64,000 bases of DNA from JANYGM01 sp043764015 (GCA_043764015.1 JAYUKY010000114.1:1-64000), one strand, 5' to 3'. Positions 52,144 through 61,446 are shown, counted from the first letter of the stretch. Program-made: numbers and translations. Notes: generated from the sequence alone by a model not told the origin.

Positions 52144-52908
52144 TTATTTCTCAAAAAAACTTGCTATATTTTCATTCTCAGCATACCTAAGGTTTTTCAA
52201 AAACACTTTCAAATTGCTTGGAACTGTCTTTATTGGATTTTTTTCCAAATCTAATAACGTAAGTTTTGATAGCTTTCCTAGTTCTTTGGGAAGTGTACGC
52301 AGTTGGTTGTTTTGCAAATATAGGCTTTCCAAACTACTTATTTTCACAATTTCTTTGGGAAAATCTTTAAACTGATTTAAGCCTAATTTCAATGTGGTTA
52401 GTTGCAAAAGATTACCAATTTCTTTGGGCAACAACGTCAATTCGTTGTTATCAAGATTTAGTTCTACTAATTTTTTGAGTTTTCCAATTTCCGCAGGAAT
52501 AGTTTTTAGTTTATTGTAACTAATGTTCAAAATAGTCAAATTGGTCAAATTTTCAATTTCTGGCGCAACAAAAACAAGGTCGTTTCCAAAGAAATTAAGA
52601 GAAGTCAAATTTTGAAGTTTTGCTATCTCTTTGGGAATGGCAGACATCTTGTTTCCACTTAGATTAAGTTCTCTTAAATTGGTAAATTTCAATATTTCTT
52701 TTGGAAATTCTTCTATAAATGTATTATTCAGATTAAGAGAATATACATCAGAAGGGTTTTTTAGGGCTTCTTCCATACTTCTAAAAGTATGTTTTTCCAT
52801 AAAATCTGGTGTAATTTCTGGATTTGTTTGTGCATTGGCACGCACACATAGGAGCAAGAAAAAGCTGAAATAAAATAAATTTTTGAAGTTTTTTGTTAGA
52901 TTTTTCAT
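52144..52908 (-). CDS. Secreted leucine-rich-repeat protein
   Basis: 254 residues. Signal peptide (about 1-26, ends RANAQ). Seven or eight LRRs of 23 residues cover residues about 60-230 (consensus L..L.L..N.L..LPKEIG.L..), for example LVELNLDNNELTLLPKEIGN, which is the bacterial small LRR type. The C-terminal 25 residues are not repeated (LKNLRYAENENIASFFEK). It would fold as a solenoid in the periplasm or on the surface and bind another protein. It lies 99 bp upstream of the SpoIIE-domain gene on the same strand; no terminator separates them. Confidence 0.9.
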   Translation of the reverse strand: MKNLTKNFKNLFYFSFFLLLCVRANAQTNPEITPDFMEKHTFRSMEEALKNPSDVYSLNLNNTFIEEFPKEILKFTNLRELNLSGNKMSAIPKEIAKLQNLTSLNFFGNDLVFVAPEIENLTNLTILNISYNKLKTIPAEIGKLKKLVELNLDNNELTLLPKEIGNLLQLTTLKLGLNQFKDFPKEIVKISSLESLYLQNNQLRTLPKELGKLSKLTLLDLEKNPIKTVPSNLKVFLKNLRYAENENIASFFEK

Positions 52909-52987
52909 TTTAATAAATTTTTTGATAAATTTTTGATAAAAGTTAGGGCGTAATATTAGCTATTTTAAATGATAAATCAAAAAACAA

Positions 52988-53018
52988 AAAAACTCGCCTT
53001 AAAAAGACGAGTTTTTCT
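52988..53018. terminator. Isolated terminator-like hairpin in a divergent gap
   Basis: 9-bp stem (aaaaactcg at 52988-52996, cgagttttt at 53008-53016) with A- and T-tracts. Neither flanking gene ends here: the LRR gene and the peptidase gene diverge from this 344-bp gap. The remainder of the gap (52909-53252) is AT-rich and holds no gene I can support. Confidence 0.6.
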
Positions 53019-53252
53019 AATAACAATTAAACAACATAAACAAACAAAATGATACCTTTATATGATATTTCATCTAGTGGTTTACCATACTAAATACCAT
53101 TTCAAGTTTTGTGCCAAAGTCAATTTTTTAGTAAAATTTATGCAAAAATTTTACAAAACATACTAAATTTTTTTATGTGGCGTTTTATGCTAACATTACA
53201 ACGTATATTTATCTAAAAAAGTCTAAAAAAGTTTAAAAAAAAGTTTAAAAAA

Positions 53253-55415
53253 ATGCAAAAAAAATCAAATATTTTTCTCATAATTGCCCTGATTGCTCAA
53301 ATGCCTACTTTATGGGCGCAAACGGCGACAAAAAAAAATGTTTCTATTGAAGACGTTTGGCAAAATTATAGCTTTTATCCTGCCCAAACCGCTGAAATAA
53401 ATTGGATGAAAGACGGACAATTTTACTCTGCCAGCAAAGGCTCACAAATTGCGAAATTTACTGTAAAAGATGGCAAAGAAGTTGGTATTTTAGCTGATTT
53501 GGGGCAAGAATTCCAATCTTACGAACTAAATGCCACAGAAGACAAAATACTGCTCCAAAACAACATTCAAAGCATTTATAGGCGTTCTTCTAAGGCTGAT
53601 TATTCCGTTTTTGACATCAAAACCAAAAAACTTTCTACCCTTTCTGCAGGTGGTGCGCAATCTTACGCCACTATCTCGCCTGATGGACAAAAAGTAGCTT
53701 TTGTGCGCAATAACGACCTTTTTGTGGTAAATTTAGCGGATATGTTGGAAAAACAAATCACCACAACAGGAAAACAAAACAGCATCATCAATGGCAGCAC
53801 AGACTGGGTTTATGAAGAAGAATTTGCCTTTGCGCAAGCCTTTGCGTGGTCTGGTGATAGTAAAAAAATTGCTTTTTATACTTTTGACGAAACCAACGTA
53901 AAAGAGTACAATATGCAAATGTGGAATAAATCATATCCTACTGACTACCGTTTCAAGTATCCAAAAGTAGGTGAAGATAACTCAAAAATCACTATTTCCG
54001 TTGTGAATATGGCAGACTTTAAGATAACCAAAATGGATATTGGCACAGAAACCGACATTTATATTCCTCGTATAAACTGGACAAAAGATGCAAACACGCT
54101 TTCTATCCGTAGAATGAACCGTTTGCAAAATAAATTAGAGATTTTGCACGCCAACGCAAGCACAGGCGCAAGCAAAATTATTCTCACAGAAGAAGAAAAA
54201 ACGTATGTTGATGTAGAATTTACTGATGATTTGCGCTATTTGGAGAACGAAAAGCAGTTTTTGCACACAAGCGAAAGAGATGGTTTTAAGCACATTTACC
54301 TCTACGAAATGAGCGGAAAATTGATTAAGCAAATCACCAAAGGCGACTTTGAAATAAGTAAAATAGAGGGCGTAGATGAGAAAAATAGCCTTATTTACCT
54401 GACCTGCACCAAAGATTCTCCACTTGAAAGACAACTTTATGTTACAGATTTTTCTGGAAAAGCATTCAAAAAACTTTCTACTCAAAAAGGTACGCATAGC
54501 ATCAATATGAGTCCTGATTGTAGTTATTTTGTAGATAATTTTAGCGACAAAGATACGCCTTTTATCACGAGTTTGCACGAGGCAAAAACAGGCAAAAGCA
54601 TCAAGGTTTTGGAAAATAATAGTGCTTTAAATGAAAAAATGAAGGCTTTTAGCATCACTAAAAAAGAATTTTTCACTTTCAAAAACGCAAGTGGAACAGA
54701 ACTAAACGGTTGGATGATAAAACCACAAAATGCAAGTGCAAAAAGCCCCGTTTTGATGTTTGTTTATGGAGGTCCTGGCTCTCAAGAAGTTGATAATAAA
54801 TGGGATTTCTTTGATTTCTTTTGGTATCAGCACCTCGTGAGCAAAGGTTATGTGGTGGCGTGTGTGGATAATAGAGGTACAGGAGGGCGTGGAGCTGCTT
54901 TTCGTAAATCAACTTACGGACAATTAGGCAAATTAGAAGTTGAAGACCAAATTGATGCCGCTAAATATTTGGGGGGTTTGCCTTTTATTGATAAAGACAG
55001 GATTGGGATTTGGGGTTGGAGTTATGGCGGTTATATGTCTTCTTTGTGTATTTTGAAAGGAAATGACGTTTTTAAAGCTGCTATGGCGGTTGCACCTGTT
55101 ACAACTTGGCGTTTTTATGATACTATTTATACAGAAAGGTATCTGAAACGTCCACAAGACAATGCTGCTGGCTATGATGACAACTCGCCCATTACTCACG
55201 TGGACAAGCTAAAAGGCAAATATCTGCTTGTACACGGCACAGGAGATGATAATGTACATTTTCAGAATGCCGTAATTATGCAAGAGGCTTTGATAAAAGC
55301 TAATAAGCAATTTGAAAGTTTTTATTATCCCAACAAAAATCATGGAATTTCTGGCGGTGTTACCCGTTTGCACCTTTACAAAATGCTCACTAATTTTTTG
55401 GATAAAAATTTGTGA
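53253..55415 (+). CDS. Dipeptidyl peptidase IV, S9B family
   Basis: 720 residues. Signal peptide (about 1-22, ends LWAQT). The beta-propeller half carries DWVYEEEFAFAQAF with the EE motif that anchors the substrate N-terminus, and the hydrolase half carries GWSYGGYMSSL (nucleophile S590), GTGDDNVHFQ (Asp665) and NKNHGIS (His697). It removes X-Pro dipeptides from peptides in the periplasm. Length and motifs match the family; a single-gene unit with a repeat following at 55437. Confidence 0.95.
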   Translation: MQKKSNIFLIIALIAQMPTLWAQTATKKNVSIEDVWQNYSFYPAQTAEINWMKDGQFYSASKGSQIAKFTVKDGKEVGILADLGQEFQSYELNATEDKILLQNNIQSIYRRSSKADYSVFDIKTKKLSTLSAGGAQSYATISPDGQKVAFVRNNDLFVVNLADMLEKQITTTGKQNSIINGSTDWVYEEEFAFAQAFAWSGDSKKIAFYTFDETNVKEYNMQMWNKSYPTDYRFKYPKVGEDNSKITISVVNMADFKITKMDIGTETDIYIPRINWTKDANTLSIRRMNRLQNKLEILHANASTGASKIILTEEEKTYVDVEFTDDLRYLENEKQFLHTSERDGFKHIYLYEMSGKLIKQITKGDFEISKIEGVDEKNSLIYLTCTKDSPLERQLYVTDFSGKAFKKLSTQKGTHSINMSPDCSYFVDNFSDKDTPFITSLHEAKTGKSIKVLENNSALNEKMKAFSITKKEFFTFKNASGTELNGWMIKPQNASAKSPVLMFVYGGPGSQEVDNKWDFFDFFWYQHLVSKGYVVACVDNRGTGGRGAAFRKSTYGQLGKLEVEDQIDAAKYLGGLPFIDKDRIGIWGWSYGGYMSSLCILKGNDVFKAAMAVAPVTTWRFYDTIYTERYLKRPQDNAAGYDDNSPITHVDKLKGKYLLVHGTGDDNVHFQNAVIMQEALIKANKQFESFYYPNKNHGISGGVTRLHLYKMLTNFLDKNL

Positions 55416-55436
55416 TTTTGTGAGATTTTTTAGTGT

Positions 55437-55483
55437 TTGCCACGAATGCACGAATAAATACAATTGTTCGTACATTCGTGGCA
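55437..55483. repeat. GCCACGAATACACGAAT inverted repeat, copy 3
   Basis: Left arm ttgccacgaatgcacgaat (55437-55455), right arm 55465-55483, with two mismatches. It lies between the convergent peptidase and lipoprotein genes and could replace a terminator. Confidence 0.75.
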
Positions 55484-55496
55484 ATTTTACTTTATT

Positions 55497-56273
55497 TTAT
55501 TTTATTGAAGGACGCACAAATTGTATGCCTATTTTTGCCCATTCAGAATTAGGAACGCTTGTTTTGATACCATAACTACTTTTTATTTCTATGGTGTTGA
55601 GAGATATTTCTAAACCAATCTGAGCCGTAATATTCAAATTAGGCATAATACTACAGTTAATTCCATAACCCAAGCTAAAACTTGTAAGCAATTCATTATT
55701 TCGTTTACTTTGTGAGTAATACGTACTTCCACTTTCAAAATAATTTAGATTAAAGCCATAACTTTGAAACCTGGTAGTAATTTGATGTTTGGTTCTTTTA
55801 TGTTGTCCTAGTATAAGATATGGCTGCACGTACCAATAAGTACCATTTGTAGCATAATAATCTACAAATGAATATCCCTTAGAAACCGCAGACATATCAG
55901 AAGAGTTATAACCAACACCAGAAGAAACATTAAAACTACCTTTTTTACCTATTGGAATATTAAAATTTGCTCCCAAATCAAAGGCATAACCAGTTTTAGT
56001 ATATATTCTTGGCGTTGTTAGTATGCCTGGACTGGCAGTATAAGATGCTCTATTTGATTGAAAAGTACCAACTGCGCCCCAATATTTGAAAATTTTGAGA
56101 GCTGCATTTGCGCTAACACCTGTTTTTGCTACCCAAGCAAGCTCTACGTTAAGTTTTTCTTTTGTTAGATTAGGCGCATAATGTGAGCGTGTGGTTTGGT
56201 ATTGCCCACCTGCAGCGCAAGAGGACAACAAAAAAGCTATCCAAAGAAGTAGAAATGCGGTTTTTAAATTCAT
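55497..56273 (-). CDS. Lipoprotein, outer-membrane-beta-barrel-like
   Basis: 258 residues. Lipobox LLSSCAAGG (Cys at residue 19). The rest is a sequence of alternating polar/hydrophobic strands with aromatic ends and periodic glycine (for example KGSFNVSSGVGYNSSDMSA, YWYVQPYLILGQHKRTKH, SFSLGYGINCSIMPNLNITA), which is a pattern of small barrels, though a lipid anchor on a barrel is unusual. No family recognised. It is the last of three co-directional envelope genes. Confidence 0.75.
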   Translation of the reverse strand: MNLKTAFLLLWIAFLLSSCAAGGQYQTTRSHYAPNLTKEKLNVELAWVAKTGVSANAALKIFKYWGAVGTFQSNRASYTASPGILTTPRIYTKTGYAFDLGANFNIPIGKKGSFNVSSGVGYNSSDMSAVSKGYSFVDYYATNGTYWYVQPYLILGQHKRTKHQITTRFQSYGFNLNYFESGSTYYSQSKRNNELLTSFSLGYGINCSIMPNLNITAQIGLEISLNTIEIKSSYGIKTSVPNSEWAKIGIQFVRPSIK

Positions 56274-56302
56274 AGTTATAGGTGTTTTCTGAATTTATTA
56301 TT

Positions 56303-57025
56303 TTACTCTGCAACAATAGATTTTTTAATATTTTTGTCAAACATCAAATAAGAAAAATAATAACTAACAGCACAATTTTTGATAGAATTACCTCTATTTC
56401 CTTGTGGTTGAATATTGATAAGGCTATTTTGAATATTGAAGCCAAATAAATAGCGTTTCCAATCAAAGCCCAAGCCAATATTGAAACCCATATCTATCCT
56501 TTTTGCGTAATCTGTGGAAGGGTCATTACCAAAAGATAATTTTCTTTTTTCTTTTATGTTAATGATTTCTGCAGGATTTGGAGCTTGCCCAGAGTTTGTT
56601 TGTGGTGCAAAATTAGAAGTTAATTTTACGTTTCCACCAACAGCAAAGCTACCATATAAACCTAATTTAAAATAAAATTTTGTTTTCGCAGCAGCACTAG
56701 ATAAGTTTAGACGTGCATTGATAGGAATATTCAGATAATGAACATTCAAAACATCATTAGTATATGCTATTTTTTTTTGTGAGAAACCAAGATTTTGAAA
56801 AACCAAGCCCGTTTCAACATTTAGCCAATATTTGACGGGAATATCAGCCACAACACCAATTCCATAGCTAAATTTGAATTGTGTATTATCATTATAAGAT
56901 ATTCCGTTTTCATCACCGTTAATAGTGCTTACACCTAGTTGTGTGGTTGCGCCTATACGTAGTTGTGCGTATGATTTGGTCACCAAAAATAGTAGGAAAC
57001 AAATCAATATTATTTTTTTTGACAT
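56303..57025 (-). CDS. PorT-like outer membrane beta-barrel protein
   Basis: 240 residues from the ATG at 57025 (MSKKIILICFLLFLVTKSYA), which starts a Sec signal peptide; the frame extends upstream to 57070 but overlaps the preceding gene. The mature part has LRIGATTQLGVSTINGDENG and NVETGLVFQNLGFSQKKIAY then YLNIPINARLNLS, typical of the OMP_b-brl_2 (PorT-like) group with eight strands. It starts 4 bp after the stop of the upstream lipoprotein gene, so the genes are translationally linked. Confidence 0.85.
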   Translation of the reverse strand: MSKKIILICFLLFLVTKSYAQLRIGATTQLGVSTINGDENGISYNDNTQFKFSYGIGVVADIPVKYWLNVETGLVFQNLGFSQKKIAYTNDVLNVHYLNIPINARLNLSSAAAKTKFYFKLGLYGSFAVGGNVKLTSNFAPQTNSGQAPNPAEIINIKEKRKLSFGNDPSTDYAKRIDMGFNIGLGFDWKRYLFGFNIQNSLINIQPQGNRGNSIKNCAVSYYFSYLMFDKNIKKSIVAE

Positions 57026-57029
57026 AAAT

Positions 57030-57737
57030 TTAAAAAGAAATAGGTTGTATAAGCGTTTGATTTGGAGCAATAGCAGGAATAACTATGATTTTTGAAGATA
57101 ATTTTACCACAGGAAAAACCCTAGTAACCGTTTTTGCCTCTATTGTGATGGGCGTATCTGCGGGTATGATGCGTTCCAGCTCATAAACGTTGGGGGCATT
57201 ATCAGGGTAATACCAAAATTGTGCAAATTGATAATTAAGATTATTATCAATGAGTTGATAATAATAATTTGGGTTGTAAATAATGGAGTTATCCAAAGAA
57301 AGTTGTAATGTTGCTGGCTGGGGCAAATTAAAATCAATTATTTTTGTTTCATTACGTTCTAAAAAAAAGCGTTTAAAAGCGGTATCTTCTGGGTCTGGAC
57401 CTGGTTGGTACAAATAGCCACGTTTCCAAGCATCTACAAAACACACAGAAAACTGCCCATTTTTTGCTTCTTCTGGTCGTACAAGCAAATTGATGCTATA
57501 ATTGCCGTTGGCATCTGTTTTTACATTGGTTTTCTCTCTAACAATACCATCATATTCCCAAAAAACAGTTACAGTCAAATTTGGTGCTGGTTTTGTACCA
57601 TTAGCAGTTGTTATTCTGCCTTTGATAACGGCGTCTCCTGGCACTTTCATTGCTATTACATCACTCTCACGCCTCTCGCAAGAGCCTGCAAGAGAGATAA
57701 AAGCTAAAAAAATAAGAACAAATTTTAGATTTTTCAT
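57030..57737 (-). CDS. Lipoprotein with carboxypeptidase-regulatory-like domain
   Basis: 235 residues. Lipobox FISLAGSCERRE (Cys at residue 20). Residues about 35-110 (AVIKGRITTANGTKPAPNLT, VKTDANGNYSINLLV) form an Ig-like carboxypeptidase-regulatory domain as in TonB-linked outer membrane proteins and adhesins; the C-terminal half is beta-rich and unfamiliar. First gene of a three-gene envelope operon with the PorT-like and beta-barrel-like lipoprotein genes downstream. Confidence 0.82.
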   Translation of the reverse strand: MKNLKFVLIFLAFISLAGSCERRESDVIAMKVPGDAVIKGRITTANGTKPAPNLTVTVFWEYDGIVREKTNVKTDANGNYSINLLVRPEEAKNGQFSVCFVDAWKRGYLYQPGPDPEDTAFKRFFLERNETKIIDFNLPQPATLQLSLDNSIIYNPNYYYQLIDNNLNYQFAQFWYYPDNAPNVYELERIIPADTPITIEAKTVTRVFPVVKLSSKIIVIPAIAPNQTLIQPISF

Positions 57738-58241
57738 TGGAGGGTTTTTTAATGATTTTTTGATAATTTTGGTGCATTTTTTTGGTCAAAATAATACAAT
57801 TTTCACCAATTTTTTTACTGATTTTCTACTGAAAATATCAACCGTTTCTAAACAAATCTATATCAAAATAATCAGCTAAAAAAATATTTTCTGAAAAAAT
57901 ATTAAAATAAGTTGCCAAATTCTCATTTTGTTACATTTTTTTATTTGCAAAAAATAATTATTTTTAGCTTAAAAATTACCCTACAAAAATGTCAGAATGC
58001 TAGAATGGCACTTTGAAAAGTAAAGTGCCAAATATTATTTGGTTAAACTTTTTTTAAAGCCAAATTTTTTGCATTTTTTAATAGAGATTTTTTATCATTT
58101 TATATCAAAAAAAGCTGCTTTTCGTTGCAAAAAAGTTTTTGATTTTAAAAAAAATTTAAAGAATTTATTAAAAAAAGCCGTAAATTTGAGCAAAATAAAT
58201 TACTAATATTCAAAAAATAACAAGGAAGAAATAACAACAAA
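57738..58241. other. 504-bp AT-rich divergent gap
   Basis: No gene that I can support. It contains a perfect 9-bp dyad (tggcacttt at 58006-58014 and aaagtgcca at 58022-58030, 7-base loop) and long poly-A/T runs. The likely promoter of the plus-strand gene is at 58181. Upstream regulatory regions of both divergent operons are expected here. Confidence 0.6.
58181..58188 (+). promoter_or_regulatory. -7 element for 58242-58721
   Basis: TAAATTTG on the plus strand matches TAnnTTTG, 53 bp before the ATG at 58242. Confidence 0.5.
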
Positions 58242-58721
58242 ATGATACCATCTACTACTACTTTTGTACCCGCTTTCACGACTGTTTTTCAGAGTCCATT
58301 TGAGAGTAAACCAACCTCATTAGGCGTACTTTCTGCAGCGGAAGTTATGCAAGCATTTAAAGCCATTGACTGGCTCAAAATAAGAGGGCAAATCCTTGCT
58401 ACTGAAGAAGATGACATCAAAAAATATTTTTATTATTTTGAAATAAAATATACAGACAACCAAAAAGCGCAAAATACGTTAAGTATTTTTGGAGAATATC
58501 CGCAAACAGAATATTATGACCAAAAAATGCCTTTAATCTTTTCTATAAGGCTTTTTCGTCCAAAAACGCAAAATATTACCAACATACAAAAAGCCCTACG
58601 CACAACAGAAATGGAAAAATGTAACCCAGATTTTGTAGAAAAATGTTTGTTTGCTTTTATCAATAATGATAATGATTTCCTTGATAACGAAGTGCTTAAC
58701 AATATAAAACTTGAAAAATAA
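58242..58721 (+). CDS. Unknown protein, 159 residues
   Basis: No signal peptide, no membrane segment, no recognised domain. A Thr/Pro-rich head (MIPSTTTFVPAFTTVFQS) is followed by an alpha/beta-looking domain with several aromatic residues (IKKYFYYFEIKYTDN; FGEYPQTEYYDQK). The C-terminus is acidic and polar. It is followed after 58 bp by the secreted-protein gene at 58780. Unknown role; likely real because it is a long, well-composed frame with a promoter. Confidence 0.7.
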   Translation: MIPSTTTFVPAFTTVFQSPFESKPTSLGVLSAAEVMQAFKAIDWLKIRGQILATEEDDIKKYFYYFEIKYTDNQKAQNTLSIFGEYPQTEYYDQKMPLIFSIRLFRPKTQNITNIQKALRTTEMEKCNPDFVEKCLFAFINNDNDFLDNEVLNNIKLEK

Positions 58722-58730
58722 TCTTTTCAA

Positions 58731-58760
58731 TTACGAATTATCAACTACGAATTACGCATT
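58731..58760. repeat. AATTACG heptamer repeats
   Basis: aattacg/aattatc/aactacg/aattacg/cattttt units precede the ATG at 58780; this is the inverted form of the cgtaatt family. Confidence 0.6.
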
Positions 58761-58779
58761 TTTGTTATTTAATTTGTTT

Positions 58780-59811
58780 ATGAAAAAATATCTTTTTTCT
58801 TTATTTTTTATTCTTTTTATGGATAATGAAAACCCGCTTTTTGCACAAAAAAATGTGCCAGACAGTACGGTCGTGCATAAGTCATTTCGGATTATGAGCA
58901 AGCCCGCTAACGAGTATGAAAGCACATACAAAAGCGGAAAACCACATAATGGCTACTTTATGGCAGGAGATAGAGAGTTTAAATGGGTTGATTATTACGA
59001 AAATGGGGCAATAATGTTCCAATATTCTAATGATTATCTCAAAAATTTGGAGAAATACCAATACCCAATATATGATATAAAATCAACATATAAAAATGGT
59101 GAAATCATTGACGGTGAGGCTTATAAGATTATTGAAAAAGGATTTGTAACCAAAAAAATAGAAAACGGAAATCTAAAAACTATTTTTTTAGATTTGTTTG
59201 CTATGCATTATTTCAACCGTATCACGCTTGAAAGACAAAATGATGTTATCAAAATCAGCAATAAACAAGAGCCAGATGCAGAAACAAAATTTTATTTCAA
59301 AGATAAACTGCTCACCATAGAGGTTTTAGCTAAAAATAAAACAGTTTTTTACAACGAATATATTGCCTTTAATTTGCAAAATTTGCCAAAAAATAGAATT
59401 ATTTATTGCGTCAAAAATGGAAAAATAATTACTTGTTCTGCTAATAAAAAAATTGAGCTAAAAGAAGAAGATTATGAGCAAATGGGAGATTTGAAAATCA
59501 ATCTCAAAATGGCAGAAGGTATGATTATTCAGCCTGCTAACGACTTGGAGAATGTTTTTCAGCAAATGGCGGACTTTCTGACACAAGAAGAAAGCGTTTA
59601 TTTGATGTATATGAGTGATGCAAAAGAGCCGCTTTTTATGACGCATCTCACAACTGATAACAACGGCAAAATCACCAATGGCATTCACTTTACAGACTCA
59701 AAAAAACCGTTTTACGAGATTTACAAAGACGGAAAAAGCATCAAAAAAGAACAAAAAACTTTAGCGCAATTTCAGAAAATAGGAATGAAATATTTACAAG
59801 AAAGATTTTAG
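58780..59811 (+). CDS. Secreted protein with MORN-like segment
   Basis: 343 residues from the ATG at 58780 (MKKYLFSLFFILFMDNENPL), chosen because it gives a signal peptide ending LFAQ and because the upstream 69 bp is a heptamer repeat. The first third has MORN-like pieces (WVDYYENGAIMFQYSNDYLK; STYKNGEIIDGEAYK), related in style to the gene at 25605. The remainder has no recognised domain. Periplasmic or surface location is expected; role unknown. Confidence 0.72.
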   Translation: MKKYLFSLFFILFMDNENPLFAQKNVPDSTVVHKSFRIMSKPANEYESTYKSGKPHNGYFMAGDREFKWVDYYENGAIMFQYSNDYLKNLEKYQYPIYDIKSTYKNGEIIDGEAYKIIEKGFVTKKIENGNLKTIFLDLFAMHYFNRITLERQNDVIKISNKQEPDAETKFYFKDKLLTIEVLAKNKTVFYNEYIAFNLQNLPKNRIIYCVKNGKIITCSANKKIELKEEDYEQMGDLKINLKMAEGMIIQPANDLENVFQQMADFLTQEESVYLMYMSDAKEPLFMTHLTTDNNGKITNGIHFTDSKKPFYEIYKDGKSIKKEQKTLAQFQKIGMKYLQERF

Positions 59812-59820
59812 AAATTTAGG

Positions 59821-59863
59821 ACAAGTCCAAGAAACACGCATTTTTTGGACTTGTGTTTTGTTT
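59821..59863 (+). terminator. Terminator after 58780-59811
   Basis: Perfect 10-bp stem (acaagtccaa 59821-59830; ttggacttgt 59845-59854), 14-base loop, then a T-rich run (gttttgttt). Confidence 0.75.
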
Positions 59864-59947
59864 ATTTTTCTCTTAAATTTGGTACAAAAATTGATACAAA
59901 AGAAGACATCAGAAATTCTACAAAAATGTTCCATAAAAATTAAAAAA

Positions 59948-61432
59948 ATGCTTAAAAATCTTAAAAATATCTCTCAAAACATAGCCATTAGCCTATTTGC
60001 AGGCGTGGCGGGAGCTTATGGATTTTCTTATTTCAATGAAAATTCAGCTAAAAATAATATTCAAAATAATAATTTAGATAAACAAATCCAGCAAAATACG
60101 CCCAATGTACGCAACACAGGCGGAAATGATGGTTTAGGAATGATTATTCCTAGTGAGGATTTTGTTACGGCATCTTCTGTGGCTACGCAAAGCGTGGTTT
60201 ATATCAAATCAATAGCAAATGGTCGTCAAAATATGGATATGTTTGAATATATGTTTGGTGGCGGTGGAAATCAGGGCGGAAGTCGTGTTACTGGTTCAGG
60301 ATCAGGGGTTATTTTTACGGCTGATGGCTACATTATCACCAATAATCATGTTATTGATGGTGCGGACAAGCTGGAAGTTATCCATGAAAAGCGTTCTTAT
60401 GAAGCAAAAGTAATTGGCAGAGACCCTTCCTCTGACCTTGCAATCCTTAAAATAGAAGCTAAAAACCTTCCAAATGTCAAATTAGGGCGTTCTCGTGATG
60501 TGAAAGTGGGTGAGTGGGTGCTTGCAGTAGGAAATCCGTTTAACCTTACTTCTACCGTCACGGCAGGCATTGTAAGTGCTAAAGGGCGCAATATCAAGCT
60601 ATTAAATAGTCAGTTTCCCATAGAATCATTCATACAGACAGATGCAGCCATAAATCCTGGTAATTCTGGTGGTGCGCTTGTCAATATCAAAGGTGAACTT
60701 ATTGGTATAAATACTGCCATTTTGTCATATACAGGCTCATATTCTGGTTATGGTTTTGCTGTTCCTGTGGATATTGTAGCGAAAATTGCAAGAGATTTAA
60801 TTCAGTTTGGAGATGTGCAAAAGGCATTTTTGGGCGCAGAAGTGCAGGAAGTTAATAATGAAAGTGTCAAAGAATTTGCTTTGAAAGGCTATGATGGTGT
60901 GCTTGTTACGTCTGTGCAGGAGGGAACGGCTGCCGCAACTGCAGGGCTAAAACGTGGTGATGTTATTTTGAAATTGGATAATGACAAAATGAACTCTCGT
61001 AGTGACTATGATGAAAAATTGAGTTATGCCAAGCCAGGCGACAAAATAAATATCACTTTCAAAAGAAATAATATCATACAAGAAAAACTGGTAGAACTTA
61101 TCAATAGAGAAGGAAATACAGAAGTTGTGAAGAAAGAAGTGGCTGCTGTGGACAAATTGGGCGTTGAATTTGAGGCACTTTCTAAGATTGATAAAGACAG
61201 ATTGAAAGTGAAAAATGGCGTAAGAATATCCAAAGTGAAGCGTGGAGGCATATTTTTCAGAGAAACTTACATACAAGAAGGTTTTACTATCACCAAAATA
61301 AATGAAGAAGAAATGAGTACGGCAGAACAAACCGCCAAAAAATTTGAAGATTTGATGAAAACAGGCGGACGTGTGCTTATGGAGGGTTTTACGGCGGACG
61401 GCTCAAAAGGATATTACCAGTTTTATTTCTAA
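59948..61432 (+). CDS. HtrA/DegP-type serine protease
   Basis: 494 residues from the ATG at 59948 (MLKNLKNISQNIAISLFAG). One N-terminal membrane or signal segment (about 10-28). Trypsin-like domain with the triad His134 (TNNHVIDGAD), Asp163 (DPSSDLAILKI) and Ser240 (NPGNSGGALVN). A first PDZ domain (about 285-375, GVLVTSVQEGTAAATAGLKR) and a second, more distant PDZ-like region (about 400-490, ISKVKRGGIFFRETYIQEGF) follow. It refolds or degrades damaged envelope proteins. Confidence 0.95.
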   Translation: MLKNLKNISQNIAISLFAGVAGAYGFSYFNENSAKNNIQNNNLDKQIQQNTPNVRNTGGNDGLGMIIPSEDFVTASSVATQSVVYIKSIANGRQNMDMFEYMFGGGGNQGGSRVTGSGSGVIFTADGYIITNNHVIDGADKLEVIHEKRSYEAKVIGRDPSSDLAILKIEAKNLPNVKLGRSRDVKVGEWVLAVGNPFNLTSTVTAGIVSAKGRNIKLLNSQFPIESFIQTDAAINPGNSGGALVNIKGELIGINTAILSYTGSYSGYGFAVPVDIVAKIARDLIQFGDVQKAFLGAEVQEVNNESVKEFALKGYDGVLVTSVQEGTAAATAGLKRGDVILKLDNDKMNSRSDYDEKLSYAKPGDKINITFKRNNIIQEKLVELINREGNTEVVKKEVAAVDKLGVEFEALSKIDKDRLKVKNGVRISKVKRGGIFFRETYIQEGFTITKINEEEMSTAEQTAKKFEDLMKTGGRVLMEGFTADGSKGYYQFYF

Positions 61433-61446
61433 AAAATCTCAAAATT

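Noticed and set aside
58006..58030. Sigma-54 type promoter or operator at the tggcacttt dyad
   Set aside because: Spacing of GG and GC does not fit sigma-54, and no binding family is apparent.
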